Origin: Enterocloster asparagiformis
GTDB taxonomy: Bacteria; Bacillota; Clostridia; Lachnospirales; Lachnospiraceae
Assembly (NCBI GenBank): GCA_018380885.1
Contig: JAGZSY010000005.1
Location: 124,001 to 188,000 of the forward strand
Direction of reading: 5' to 3'
DNA: 64,000 bases
The notes under the pieces are model-generated. The model did not search any database. It saw only the letters and a program-made list of their open reading frames with translations, and had not been told where the DNA came from. How positions within the stretch are numbered: position 1 is the first letter of the stretch; the number at the start of each line of letters is the position of its first letter. Shown piece by piece: positions 9,342-17,713 of the stretch. A program made the translations under genes and the position numbers.

Positions 9342-10175
9342 CTAAAACGCTCCGCTCTGGTCCATATCCGGCAATTCAAGGGCCCGCTTATCCGAGGGCG
9401 GATAGCCGAACATTTTTTTGTACGCCCTGAAAAAGCTGGAGTAATCGCCAAAGCCCGCCCGCGCGGCAGCCTCCGCGGCCGGCGTTCCCTGGGAGAGCTC
9501 TTTTCTCGCCGCTGCCATGCGTTTGTACAGAATATAGCTGGCAACCGTAGTCCCGGTGGCTCGTTTAAATATGGCGGTCAGATGATTTTTGCTGACATAA
9601 AAATCCCGGGCCAGCCCTTCTAACGTCAGCGGCTCGGCCAGGTGGCTGTTAATATAACGAATGATATCCTGCGCCTGGTTTTTGGCCTGGTTCTGCCGAG
9701 CCGGTTCCTTATCGGATATTGCATATATTCTGGTCAAAAGCGCGGTGATACTTGCGCGAATTGCAATATCCTGTAACTCCTTTCCGTACTCACGGCACTG
9801 CTCCACCGCCCGGAAATACCACTCCAGGCCAAACTGCTCGTCAAAGCGCCTCCAGCCGCCGCAAAAGGGCTCAAGGAGCATGCGCTCGCCCTGGCCCAGC
9901 AGTTCCTCCGTAAAGTGCAGGCGGATGCGGTGGTACACCTGTCCGTCCAGCACCTTGAGCCCGTGAAAGCAGTCGGGCGCGATAATAATCAGCGTTCCCG
10001 GCCTTGGCCGGCAGTCCCTGCCCTCCAGGAGATACTCCACGTTGCCGGTAATCATATAGTAAATCTCATAGCTGTTGTGACAGTGCATCCGGTAGTCCAT
10101 ATCCGCCTCGTCGCTGCGGGTGTGGGCGTAGATCATCCGGTCCGTTTTCAGGCTGGTCTCCTGATACATTTCCAC
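9342..10175 (-). CDS. AraC-family transcriptional regulator with cupin sensor domain
   Basis: Regulator of 277 residues. The N-terminal half is a cupin-like ligand-binding domain (HCHNSYEIYYMITGNVEYLLEG, then PGTLIIIAPDCFHG). The C-terminal ~100 residues are a double helix-turn-helix of the AraC type (LTLEGLARDFYVSKNHLTAIFKRATG and the second motif ending FFRAYKKMFGYPPS). A GTG at 10175 lies five bases after AGAGGA, and an ATG at 10169 is the alternative start. A GC hairpin with T-run follows its stop. Its target is unknown; neighbours are metY downstream and aspA upstream, all on the same strand but with separate terminators. Confidence 0.9.
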   Translation of the reverse strand: MEMYQETSLKTDRMIYAHTRSDEADMDYRMHCHNSYEIYYMITGNVEYLLEGRDCRPRPGTLIIIAPDCFHGLKVLDGQVYHRIRLHFTEELLGQGERMLLEPFCGGWRRFDEQFGLEWYFRAVEQCREYGKELQDIAIRASITALLTRIYAISDKEPARQNQAKNQAQDIIRYINSHLAEPLTLEGLARDFYVSKNHLTAIFKRATGTTVASYILYKRMAAARKELSQGTPAAEAAARAGFGDYSSFFRAYKKMFGYPPSDKRALELPDMDQSGAF

Positions 10176-10370
10176 ATTCTTCCTCTCGTTAGACGTCCTG
10201 TTCTGATTGTATCATATCATGGGCGATTTGCAATATTTATCTTTCTTCCAGCAATGGAATTTGCAATATTTTCAGCGTATAATATGACCTGTAAATGAGA
10301 AACAGATGAATCGCCGTTCATCTGACCTCCCTTATAGTTAATATATAAATCCCCCCATATTGTAGAAACA

Positions 10371-10403
10371 AAAACCAGGCTTGTATCCCCCTCGCCTGGT
10401 TTT
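10371..10403 (-). terminator. Terminator of aspA
   Basis: AAAACCAGGC (10371-10380) pairs with GCCTGGTTTT (10394-10403). A T-rich tail is present in both orientations, and it lies directly downstream of the aspA stop. Confidence 0.8.
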
Positions 10404-10412
10404 TGTTTTTGT

Positions 10413-11849
10413 TTATTCTGTTTTTTCCGTTTTCCCCATGCCCAGCTTCCGGTAGTCCACCAGATGGCCCGGCTGGGTCATATCCTTTAAGTTCAGACAG
10501 CGGTCCAGCTGCTCGGAGGTCATCAGGCCCTCCTCCAGCACAATCTGCCGCACCGGAGTCCCAGTTTTCAGCGCCTTTTTGGCGATCTCCGCGGAGAGCT
10601 TGTAGCCCAGGCTTGGACACAGGGCCGTGGCCAGGGCGGAGCTGGACTCCACCATCCGGCGGCAGCGCTCGCGGTTGGCGGTGATTCCCAGGACACAGTT
10701 GTCGATCAGGGTGGTCACCGCGCCCCCCAGCGTGTCGATGGACTCAAAAATCTTGTAGAAAATCACCGGCTCAAAGGCGTTTAACTCCAGCTGTCCGGCC
10801 TCCGCAGCCATGGTCACGGTCACGTCGTTGCCGATGACATTGAACGCCACCTGGGAGACCACCTCGGGAATCACGGGATTGATCTTGCCAGGCATGATGG
10901 AGGAGCCGTTCTGCTTTGGCGGCAGATTGATCTCGCCGATACCGGCGTGAGGGCCGCTGGAGAGCAGACGCAGATCGTTGCATATCTTGGACAAACTGGA
11001 GGCGCAGGTCTTGAGCGCGCCGGATGTGTGCACAAAGCAGTCCAGGTTCTGGGTTGCATCGAATAAATCGTCCGCCTGATAGCAGTCTGTTCCGCAGATC
11101 AGGTTAATATTCTTGATAATCTGGAACAGGTAGACCGGGTTCACGTTGATCGCCGTGCCCACCGCGGTGGCTCCGATGTTTAACGCCCTCAGATCCTTTT
11201 TCAGCCCCTTCAGGCGGCTGATATCGCGTCCCACCACGTTGGCGTAGGCCTCAAAGGACTGTCCCAGACGGATCGGCACCGCGTCCTGAAGCTGAGTCCT
11301 GCCCATCTTCACCACGTCGTCGAACTCCACCGCCTTGTCGCTGAACGCCTTCTGCAGCCGCTCCAGCTCCTCAATGAGCCGCGGCAGCAGACCCATCATG
11401 GTCAGCTTGCCCGCGCAGGGGATCACGTCGTTGGTGGATTGGGCCATGTTCACATGGTCGTTGGGATGTACAATGGAGTAATCCCCCTTCTTGCCTCCCA
11501 GAATTTCAATGGCCCGGTTGGCGATCACTTCATTGGCGTTCATATTTGCTGAGGTTCCCGCTCCGCCCTGGATGGCGTCCACGATAAACGCCTGATGCAG
11601 CTTCCCGGAAATGATCTCGTCACAGGCCTGGATGATCGCGTTGCCGATGTTCTCATCCAGCACATGCGCCGCCATATTGGTCATGGCCGCCGCCTTTTTG
11701 ATGCGCACCAGGTTCTTTATAAACTCCGGGTGAAGCGGCCTTCCCGTAATATGGAAATTGTTCCGCGCCCGCAGCGCCTGTACCCCGTAGTACGCTTTTT
11801 CCGGGACCTGCATTGTCCCGATTGAATCAGATTCCTCTCTGGTCATCAT
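10413..11849 (-). CDS. aspA: Aspartate ammonia-lyase
   Basis: Fumarase/aspartase superfamily enzyme that deaminates L-aspartate to fumarate and ammonia in the cytosol. The family signature GSSIMPGKINP is present around residue 320. Other superfamily segments are AIQGGAGTSANMNANEVIANRA near residue 95, GRTQLQDAVPIRLGQ and the C-terminal helix. About 478 residues matches aspartase and fumarase C. The combination GRTQLQDAVP and the clostridial context favour aspartase, though class II fumarase is the near relative to exclude. The start is one of two adjacent ATGs preceded by GGAGGAG. Together with glutamate dehydrogenase and the peptide importer it fits an amino-acid-fermenting lifestyle. Confidence 0.93.
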   Translation of the reverse strand: MMTREESDSIGTMQVPEKAYYGVQALRARNNFHITGRPLHPEFIKNLVRIKKAAAMTNMAAHVLDENIGNAIIQACDEIISGKLHQAFIVDAIQGGAGTSANMNANEVIANRAIEILGGKKGDYSIVHPNDHVNMAQSTNDVIPCAGKLTMMGLLPRLIEELERLQKAFSDKAVEFDDVVKMGRTQLQDAVPIRLGQSFEAYANVVGRDISRLKGLKKDLRALNIGATAVGTAINVNPVYLFQIIKNINLICGTDCYQADDLFDATQNLDCFVHTSGALKTCASSLSKICNDLRLLSSGPHAGIGEINLPPKQNGSSIMPGKINPVIPEVVSQVAFNVIGNDVTVTMAAEAGQLELNAFEPVIFYKIFESIDTLGGAVTTLIDNCVLGITANRERCRRMVESSSALATALCPSLGYKLSAEIAKKALKTGTPVRQIVLEEGLMTSEQLDRCLNLKDMTQPGHLVDYRKLGMGKTEKTE

Positions 11850-12069
11850 TGTTCGTTTCTCCTCCTGTTATCTGGCCCTTTCCCCCAGAATTTTTGATTC
11901 CCGCGCAAGCAGAACGTCAAAACGGCACGCTCATCTGCCTCTCACCGCGGTGGGAAATCCCCCGCGTTTTGCCGCGGCGCATTTCACTCTACGGTGAGCA
12001 TAACACCAAACGGCAAAAAGGTAAATGGGGTAGCAAACATCTTTTGTTTGTTAATTAAATTAATGAAAA

Positions 12070-12117
12070 ACTTAATATAATAAATAAAAATCGCCATTTG
12101 TATTTATTATATTAAGT
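12070..12117. repeat. AT-rich 17-bp perfect inverted repeat
   Basis: ACTTAATATAATAAATA (12070-12086) is repeated exactly in inverted orientation at 12101-12117 with a 14-nt loop. The stem is almost all A/T, so it is a poor RNA terminator by GC content but a striking dyad in DNA, upstream of the spore-coat operon. Function is unknown. Confidence 0.75.
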
Positions 12118-12173
12118 CGCTTGTATTTCACAACCATTTTTAATGGGTGAGCTTACAAATTTTTCGTAACGTA

Positions 12174-12199
12174 ATATTTCATTTCAGGCTCATACTAAT
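12174..12199 (+). promoter_or_regulatory. Candidate sporulation sigma-factor promoter for cotJABC
   Basis: CATACTAAT (12191-12199) resembles the -10 of mother-cell sigma E promoters, and ATA at 12174-12176 could be part of the -35. The spacing is about two bases shorter than usual. In Bacillus, cotJ is known to be sigma E controlled; the match here is weak. Confidence 0.35.
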
Positions 12200-12252
12200 C
12201 ATGAAGCTTCAATCCGCGCAAGCTGACTTTTATGATGAAAGGAGTGTTAAAA

Positions 12253-12429
12253 ATGGATATTTGTAAAAATTTAGAAATGGCGCAGGACATACTGCCACTG
12301 GCCATCGCCACCGTTCCCATGCAGCCCTGGGAAACGCCCTACGACGCGGCAACCGCTCTCAAACAGGGAACGATTTTTCCCTGCCTGGACAAACCTTTTT
12401 ATGTGACGGGAGGTGGAAAGAATGCCTGA
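12253..12429 (+). CDS. cotJA: Spore coat-associated protein CotJA
   Basis: Small protein of 58 residues in the inner spore coat. It carries the family pattern LAIATVPMQPWETPYDAATALKQGTIFPCLDKPF, of which the VPMQPWE and YD segments are most characteristic. ATG 12253 sits eight bases after AAGGAG; an earlier in-frame ATG at 12232 lacks a ribosome binding site. Its end overlaps the start of cotJB by eight bases, showing translational coupling. It is the first gene of a three-gene operon expressed in the mother cell in relatives. Confidence 0.93.
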   Translation: MDICKNLEMAQDILPLAIATVPMQPWETPYDAATALKQGTIFPCLDKPFYVTGGGKNA

Positions 12430-12718
12430 CCGCAATCAGATGTTAAAGGAAATCAATGAGGTAAGCTTTGTCATTGACGATCTGAAGCTGTTCCTGGACA
12501 CCCACCCCCTGGATGAAGCCGCGCTGACCGCTTTCAGCCAGGCGATGGAACAGCGCAAGCAGCTCTTAAAAGAATTTGCGAAGCAGTTCGAACCCCTGAC
12601 GCAGGACTGCATCTGTCCCGACACCAACAATCAGACCGGAAGCTTTACCAAGCATCCCGGCCAGAAGCATTTCACCTGGTCCGACGGACCGCTTCCCTGG
12701 GAAGGAGGAACTTTATAA
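12422..12718 (+). CDS. cotJB: Spore coat protein CotJB
   Basis: Protein of 98 residues matching CotJB: an N-terminal helical half (LKEINEVSFVIDDLKLFLDTHPLDEAAL) and a C-terminal half ending WSDGPLPWEGG. ATG 12422 is preceded by GGGAGGTGG; the GTG at 12413 in the same frame falls inside that ribosome binding site. The stop codon overlaps the next start as TAATG. Its role in coat assembly with CotJA and CotJC is known from Bacillus subtilis and inferred here. Confidence 0.93.
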   Translation: MPDRNQMLKEINEVSFVIDDLKLFLDTHPLDEAALTAFSQAMEQRKQLLKEFAKQFEPLTQDCICPDTNNQTGSFTKHPGQKHFTWSDGPLPWEGGTL

Positions 12719-13329
12719 TGTGGACTTATGAAAAACGGCTTCAGTTTCCTGTCAATATCACCAAGACCTGTCCCAAGACGGCTTCTCTGATCATCTCCCA
12801 GTTCGGCGGCCCGGACGGCGAGCTGGCCGCTTCGATGCGGTATCTGTCCCAGCGTTATACCATGCCCTGCAAGGAAGTGGGCGGGCTTTTGACGGATATC
12901 GGCACCGAGGAGCTGGCGCATCTGGAAATGATCTGCGCCATTGTCTATCAGCTGACTAAAAACCTGACTCCTGAGCAGGCCAAGACCGCTGGGTTCGACG
13001 CTTATTATATCGACCACACCACCGGGCTCTGGCCCACCGCGGCCGCGGGCGTTCCGTTTAACGCCTGCGAATTCCAGTCCAAGGGAGACGCCATCACGGA
13101 CCTTCACGAGGATTTGGCCGCAGAGCAGAAGGCCAGAACCACCTACGACAACCTGATCCGGGTGATCGACGACCCGGAGGTGCTGGAGCCCTTAAAGTTC
13201 CTGCGCCAGCGGGAGGTGGTCCACTTCCAGCGGTTCGGCGAGGCTTTGGAAAAGATCAAATCCAATCTGGACGCTAAAAACTTCTATTATTTCAATCCGG
13301 AGTTTGACAAGCAGTTCGTCAAGAAGTAA
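12718..13329 (+). CDS. cotJC: Spore coat manganese catalase CotJC
   Basis: Manganese-catalase-family coat protein of 203 residues, thought to remove hydrogen peroxide at the spore surface. The di-manganese ligand set is visible: Glu in IGTEELAHLEM, the HEDLAAEQKAR segment, and REVVHFQRFGEAL near the C-terminus. Length agrees with B. subtilis CotJC. ATG 12718 overlaps the cotJB stop and follows AAGGAGG. A strong terminator closes the operon. Confidence 0.95.
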   Translation: MWTYEKRLQFPVNITKTCPKTASLIISQFGGPDGELAASMRYLSQRYTMPCKEVGGLLTDIGTEELAHLEMICAIVYQLTKNLTPEQAKTAGFDAYYIDHTTGLWPTAAAGVPFNACEFQSKGDAITDLHEDLAAEQKARTTYDNLIRVIDDPEVLEPLKFLRQREVVHFQRFGEALEKIKSNLDAKNFYYFNPEFDKQFVKK

Positions 13330-13348
13330 ACATCTGTTTATATGATTC

Positions 13349-13382
13349 AGGCAGGGTCGGGAAAATCCCGATTCTGCCTTTG
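13349..13382 (+). terminator. Terminator of the cotJABC operon
   Basis: AGGCAGGGTCGGGA (13349-13362) pairs with TCCCGATTCTGCCT (13366-13379) with one wobble or mismatch, then a T-rich tail. Confidence 0.85.
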
Positions 13383-13474
13383 TCCATATTTATTTTATCA
13401 GGTTCTTATTGTATAATTGATGGAAACGCGCTTTTGCAGCGCTGTTTTATAGTAAACAAATGAGGAGGGCTTTC

Positions 13475-14815
13475 GTGAAAGCTTCAGTGAAACAGCAGCG
13501 TGATTCGTGGAAATCAAAATGGGGATTTATTCTGGCCTGCATCGGCTCGGCCGTGGGAATGGGAAATATATGGATGTTTCCCACCAGAGTTTCCAAATAT
13601 GGGGGAGGCACATTTCTGCTTCCCTATTTTCTCTTTGTCGTCATTATCGGCCTCACCGGCGTGATCGGCGAGATGTCCTTCGGCCGCGCCACCCGCTCGG
13701 GTCCCATCGGAGCCTTTGGCAGGGCGGTGGAGAGCCGCGGATGGAACCGAAGGCTGGGGGAGGCCGTGGGGCTGATCCCGGTAATCGGCTCCTTGGCTCT
13801 GGCCATCGGCTACTCGGTGATTGTGGGCTGGATTCTGCGCTACGCTGTGGCGGCCATGGACGGCTCCGTGCTGGCGCCGGAATCTGTGGAGGGATTTGCA
13901 AACTCCTTTGGGGGCATGGCGACGGCGTTTGGAAATAATTTCTGGCAGACCCTGGGGCTGGCGGTCACCTTTGTGATCATGGCGCTGGGAATTTCCGGGG
14001 GAATTGAGAAGATTAACAAGGTGATGATGCCGCTGTTTTTTCTGATGTTTCTGGGACTGGCCGTTTACATGGCATTTCAGCCTGCGGCGGCCGGCGGGTA
14101 CCGGTACATTTTCCGAATTGACCCGGACGGGCTGGCGGATCCCATGACCTGGGTGTTCGCGCTGGGGCAGGCGTTTTTTTCGCTGTCCCTGGCCGGCAAC
14201 GGGACGCTGATCTACGGGTCCTATCTGAGCGACCGGGAGGACGTAATCGGGGCTGCCCGCAAGGTGGCGCTGTTCGATACGCTGGCTGCGCTGCTGGCTG
14301 CGTTTGTGATCATCCCCGCCATGGCCACCACCGGTTCCCAGCTGGACCAGGGCGGGCCGGGGCTGATCTTTATTTTCCTGCCCAACCTGTTTAAAGGAAT
14401 GGCGGGCAGCCGGGCGCTGGTGATCGTGTTCTTTGTGGCGGTGCTGTTTGCGGGGATTTCCTCGCTGATCAACCTGTTTGAAGCGCCCATCGCAACGCTG
14501 GAGCAGCAGATGAAGCTCGGGCGGAAAACGGCAGTGGGCCTCGTGACCGGCGCGGCGCTGGTGATCGGGCTGTGCATCCAGGGCATCGTGGCGGACTGGA
14601 TGGATTTTGTGTCCATCTACATCTGCCCTCTGGGCGCGGGGCTGGCCGGGGTGATGTTTTTTTGGGTATTTGGGGAGAAGTTTGCGGTGAAGGAGGCTGG
14701 AAAAGGGAGAGATAAGGAAGTGGGGAGATGGTTTGTGGTTATGGCGAAGTATGTGTTTTGCGGGTTGACGGGAGTGGTGTTTGTGCTGGGGGTTGTGTTT
14801 GGGGGGATTGGGTGA
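13475..14815 (+). CDS. Sodium-dependent transporter, NSS/SNF family
   Basis: Integral membrane symporter of the neurotransmitter:sodium symporter family, importing an amino acid or related amine with Na+. The first helix carries the signature GFILACIGSAVGMGNIWMFPTRV (sodium and substrate site), followed by GGGTFLLPYFLF and the GxGEMSFGR segment. About 447 residues with 11-12 predicted helices is typical of bacterial members. I prefer GTG 13475 because AGGAGGG lies five bases before it; the ATG at 13460 would place that site inside the gene. The final 40 residues and following DNA become markedly G-rich on this strand. Substrate is not deducible. Confidence 0.93.
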   Translation: MKASVKQQRDSWKSKWGFILACIGSAVGMGNIWMFPTRVSKYGGGTFLLPYFLFVVIIGLTGVIGEMSFGRATRSGPIGAFGRAVESRGWNRRLGEAVGLIPVIGSLALAIGYSVIVGWILRYAVAAMDGSVLAPESVEGFANSFGGMATAFGNNFWQTLGLAVTFVIMALGISGGIEKINKVMMPLFFLMFLGLAVYMAFQPAAAGGYRYIFRIDPDGLADPMTWVFALGQAFFSLSLAGNGTLIYGSYLSDREDVIGAARKVALFDTLAALLAAFVIIPAMATTGSQLDQGGPGLIFIFLPNLFKGMAGSRALVIVFFVAVLFAGISSLINLFEAPIATLEQQMKLGRKTAVGLVTGAALVIGLCIQGIVADWMDFVSIYICPLGAGLAGVMFFWVFGEKFAVKEAGKGRDKEVGRWFVVMAKYVFCGLTGVVFVLGVVFGGIG

Positions 14816-14823
14816 GGGGGAGT

Positions 14824-15102
14824 TGAATCATGTAATCGCGTGAGAGGGCGCGGCCCGGGGAAGCCTGGCTCCGGTCTGCGCGATGGCAGGGGCTAAGGCG
14901 CAAGGGCGGCGGAATTCGGAGGATCGCTCCGAGCTCCGGCGCAGGCCTTATGCCTGCCCCTCCGCCTCCGCTTTGCTCCGGGCGCTGTACGCCCTGCGCA
15001 ACCTCTCGATTTCCGCCGCCCTTCCGCCTAAGCCCCTGCGAATCGCTCCGACATGTCGCCTGGCTTCCCCGGGCCGCGCCCTCTCACGGGGTAAGTGATT
15101 CA
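14824..15102. repeat. 279-bp imperfect palindrome with multi-hairpin core
   Basis: Outer TGAATCA/TGATTCA ends (14824-14830, 15096-15102) enclose a perfect 26-bp GC-rich inverted repeat (14840-14865 with 15062-15087). Inside is a second arm pair, 14886-14914 with 15011-15039, matching at 27 of 29 positions. The core holds three small hairpins: TCGGAG/CTCCGA at 14916-14932, GCAGGC/GCCTGC at 14941-14957 and GGGCG/CGCCC at 14980-14994. It lies between convergent genes. It has no coding signature and no transposase. It could be a miniature mobile hairpin element or a structured RNA; neither family is recognised. Confidence 0.85.
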
Positions 15103-15124
15103 GGGAGTAAGAGTAAAAAGGAAA

Positions 15125-15158
15125 AGCCCGCCAGGGGTTGAAATAGATGGGGCGGGCT
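15125..15158 (-). terminator. Terminator of the lipase/esterase gene
   Basis: AGCCCGCC (15125-15132) pairs with GGCGGGCT (15151-15158). On the minus strand this is followed by TTTCCTTTTT. It is placed just after the hydrolase stop codon. Confidence 0.8.
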
Positions 15159-15177
15159 GGTTTATTGTGATTTGGTT

Positions 15178-15984
15178 TTAGATTCGGTTGATGATCCAGC
15201 CGATGACGTTGCCGATTACTTCGTCGCGGCAGTATTCGTTGAAGATTTCGTGGTAGAGGTTGCCGTAGACTTTTAGTTGGCGGTCGGCGGAGGCGGCGGC
15301 TGAGAAGAATTCGTAGGTGTCGCGGACGCTTACAAGGCCGTCTTTTTCGCCGTGGAGCATGAGAACCGGGTATTTGAAGTCCTGTTTTTTGGAGGCGAAC
15401 CAGTTGAGACCGTCTACCAGGGCGTAGCACAGGCCGAAGGTGAAGGTCTGACGGTTGTCGGGGTCTTTGCCGTACCAGTCCACCACCTCGGCTACGGAGC
15501 AGACGCCGCTGCCCAGCTCGTTGGGCAGCTTGCCGTGGGGGTCCTGGCCTGCGGGGACGCCGGTGATGAGGCCGCCGAAGTCGTGGGTCAGGGCGCCGCT
15601 GGTGACGATGCCGCGCAGGCGTTTATCCGGGTATTTGACGCCGTACAGGGATACGGCGAAGCCGCCCATGCTGTGGCCGATCAGAAATACCGGAAGGTCG
15701 GGATGGTTGGCGATCGCCATGTCCACTACCACGTTGACGTCGTCCAGCATCTCGTTGAAATCGCCGTAGTAGGTGTCCTCGCCCTCTGAACGGCCGTGGC
15801 CCCTGTGGTCGAAGCGGTAGGTGCCGATTCCGCTCTCATGGAGGCATTTCGCCATATAGTCGTAGCGCCCCTGGTGCTCGCAAAGCCCGTGGACGATCAC
15901 CGCGATGGCGCGGTTGCCTGCCTCGGTCTCCCGGTTCAGATACAGCTTTGTTCCGTCGAATGATGAGATCATAGTTCCTGCCAT
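15178..15984 (-). CDS. Alpha/beta hydrolase, monoacylglycerol lipase-like
   Basis: Serine hydrolase of 268 residues with the alpha/beta fold and no signal peptide. The oxyanion region VHGLCEHQGRYDYMAKCL and the strand GTYRFDHRGHGRSEG are typical of the monoacylglycerol lipase / lysophospholipase group. The nucleophile is Ser105 in GHSMGG. The acid is probably Asp in LHGEKDGLVS, and the base is His in YHEIFNE near the C-terminus. The start follows GGAGGGTTAATT. It is monocistronic, with its own terminator. True substrate may be any short ester. Confidence 0.9.
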   Translation of the reverse strand: MAGTMISSFDGTKLYLNRETEAGNRAIAVIVHGLCEHQGRYDYMAKCLHESGIGTYRFDHRGHGRSEGEDTYYGDFNEMLDDVNVVVDMAIANHPDLPVFLIGHSMGGFAVSLYGVKYPDKRLRGIVTSGALTHDFGGLITGVPAGQDPHGKLPNELGSGVCSVAEVVDWYGKDPDNRQTFTFGLCYALVDGLNWFASKKQDFKYPVLMLHGEKDGLVSVRDTYEFFSAAASADRQLKVYGNLYHEIFNEYCRDEVIGNVIGWIINRI

Positions 15985-16169
15985 AATTAACCCTCCGTTT
16001 TTTTGATATTGAGGCGCCGATGCCTTTTTCTTAATTGTGTGACAACTCCTGGGTTGGGACGCCTGTATACCTTTTTATTATAACGGTTTTGGCTGAAAAT
16101 GTCATCTGGATTGAGATAGATTTCTGAAAATTTGTGGAATGGATCAAGCTGATTTTTGTTTTGCGGTTC

Positions 16170-16199
16170 TTGACGCGGATTGTTTTTCGGTAGTATACT
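16170..16199 (+). promoter_or_regulatory. Sigma-A-type promoter upstream of the MATE gene
   Basis: TTGACG (16170-16175) and TATACT (16194-16199) are separated by 18 bp, on the strand of the MATE transporter and about 100 bp before its start. Confidence 0.65.
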
Positions 16200-16223
16200 A
16201 ATGTTAATTGTAAGCAGCAGATT

Positions 16224-16264
16224 CCCCGCCAGCGGAACCTTTTGGCAGGGGGGTCTATTTATTT
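16224..16264 (+). terminator. Hairpin plus T-rich tract in the MATE leader (possible attenuator)
   Basis: CCCCGCC (16224-16230) pairs with GGCAGGGG (16244-16251, one bulge), followed by TCTATTTATTTTTC. It lies between the predicted promoter and the start codon, so it would stop transcription early unless relieved. No known riboswitch class is recognised. Confidence 0.5.
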
Positions 16265-16298
16265 TTCTGCCATTCTACGCGAAAGATGAGGTATTTTT

Positions 16299-17690
16299 AT
16301 GTCGAGCAGTTCACAGAACCGGGAAAATCCATTGGGGAGCCAGCCGGTCAACCGTTTGCTGGTGCGCTTTGCCGTTCCCAGCGTCATCGCTATGCTGGTC
16401 AGCGCCCTCTACAATATTGTGGACCAGTTTTACATCGGCCGGAGCGTGGGGATTCTGGGCAACGCGGCCACCAACGTGGCCTTTCCCCTGACCATCACCT
16501 GCACCGCGGTGTCCCTGATGTGCGGCATCGGAGGCGCGGCCAATTTCAATCTTTCCATGGGGCGCGGAAAACGCGACGATGCGGTGCGCTACGCGGGCAA
16601 CGCCATCTTTCTGCTGTTCTCCATCGGCGTGGTCCTCTGCCTGACGGTCCGGCTGTTTCTGCGCCCCATGATGGTGCTCTTCGGCGCTACGCCGGACGTG
16701 CTGGACTACTCCCTGACCTACACCGGGATCACCTCCCTGGGATTCCCCTTTCTGATTCTGACCACCGGCGGCTCCAACCTGGTGCGGGCGGACGGAAGCC
16801 CCCGCTTTTCCATGCTGTGCACCCTCACCGGCGCTGTTTTGAACACAATTCTGGACCCGCTCTTTATCTTCACGTTCAACATGGGCATGGCGGGTGCGGC
16901 TCTGGCGACGATCATCGGCCAGATCGTGTCCGGCACCATGGTGATCGTGTACCTGTGCCGTTTTAAGACGGTCAAGCTGACCCTCAAAGCTCTGATCCCC
17001 TCTCCCGTCTACTGCCGGGCCATCGTCTCCCTGGGCATGGCGCCCTGCTTCAACCAGCTGGCCATGATGGTGGTGCAGATCGTGATGAACAATATCCTGC
17101 GCCACTACGGGGCACAGTCCAACTACGGCAGCGAGATTCCCCTGGCCTGCGCCGGGATCATCACCAAGGTGAACATGATCTTCTTCTCCCTGGTGATCGG
17201 GCTTTCCCAGGGGCTTCAGCCCATTGTCAGCTTCAACTACGGCGCGGGCAAGTACAAGCGGGTGCGGGAGTCCTACTTAAAGGCGGCGGTGATCGCCACC
17301 GCGATCTCCACCTGCTCCTTCCTCTGCTTCCAGCTGTTCCCCCGGCAGATCATCCGTATCTTCGGCTCCGGCAGCGAGGAGTATTACCACTTTGCGGAAC
17401 AATATTTCCGCATCTTCCTGTTTTTCACCTTCTTAAACGGCATCCAGCCCATAACGGCCAATTTCTTTACCTCCATCGGCAAGGCGAAAAAAGGTATCTT
17501 CATCTCCCTGACCCGGCAGATTCTGTTCCTTCTGCCGTTGATCATCATCCTGCCGATGATCATGGGCATCGACGGCGTCATGTACTCGGCCCCGGCTGCC
17601 GACTTGACCGCGGCTGCGCTGGCTCTGGTCTTTGTGACCCGGGAGATGGGCAGCATGAAAAAATTGCAGATGGCGGAGGGGGCGGACTGA
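16299..17690 (+). CDS. MATE-family efflux transporter
   Basis: Twelve-helix multidrug/sodium antiporter of 463 residues in the cytoplasmic membrane. The start MSSSSQNRENPLGSQPVNRLLVRF leads into VPSVIAMLVSALYNIVDQFYIGR, a hallmark of the NorM/DinF-like bacterial branch common in clostridia. Two homologous six-helix halves are recognisable, the second beginning around FNQLAMMVVQIVMNN. The upstream GATGAGG is a weak ribosome binding site. A promoter and a hairpin with T-tract lie in its leader and may control it. Substrate unknown. Confidence 0.93.
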   Translation: MSSSSQNRENPLGSQPVNRLLVRFAVPSVIAMLVSALYNIVDQFYIGRSVGILGNAATNVAFPLTITCTAVSLMCGIGGAANFNLSMGRGKRDDAVRYAGNAIFLLFSIGVVLCLTVRLFLRPMMVLFGATPDVLDYSLTYTGITSLGFPFLILTTGGSNLVRADGSPRFSMLCTLTGAVLNTILDPLFIFTFNMGMAGAALATIIGQIVSGTMVIVYLCRFKTVKLTLKALIPSPVYCRAIVSLGMAPCFNQLAMMVVQIVMNNILRHYGAQSNYGSEIPLACAGIITKVNMIFFSLVIGLSQGLQPIVSFNYGAGKYKRVRESYLKAAVIATAISTCSFLCFQLFPRQIIRIFGSGSEEYYHFAEQYFRIFLFFTFLNGIQPITANFFTSIGKAKKGIFISLTRQILFLLPLIIILPMIMGIDGVMYSAPAADLTAAALALVFVTREMGSMKKLQMAEGAD

Positions 17691-17713
17691 CCGCAGCCCG
17701 CCCCTTACGCCCC

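Larger units (their letters stand above)
11850..12252. other. aspA-cotJ intergenic region
   Basis: About 400 bp without a supported gene. It must hold the divergent aspA promoter and the cotJ promoter. The listed palindrome at 12070-12117 and a sporulation-type -10 candidate near 12191 are the only structures I can defend; an AT-rich stretch covers about 12030-12200. Confidence 0.6.

Noticed and set aside
16311..17105. His/Asp-rich minus-strand frame opposite the MATE gene
   Set aside because: Shadow of a GC-rich membrane-protein gene; no start signal or motif.
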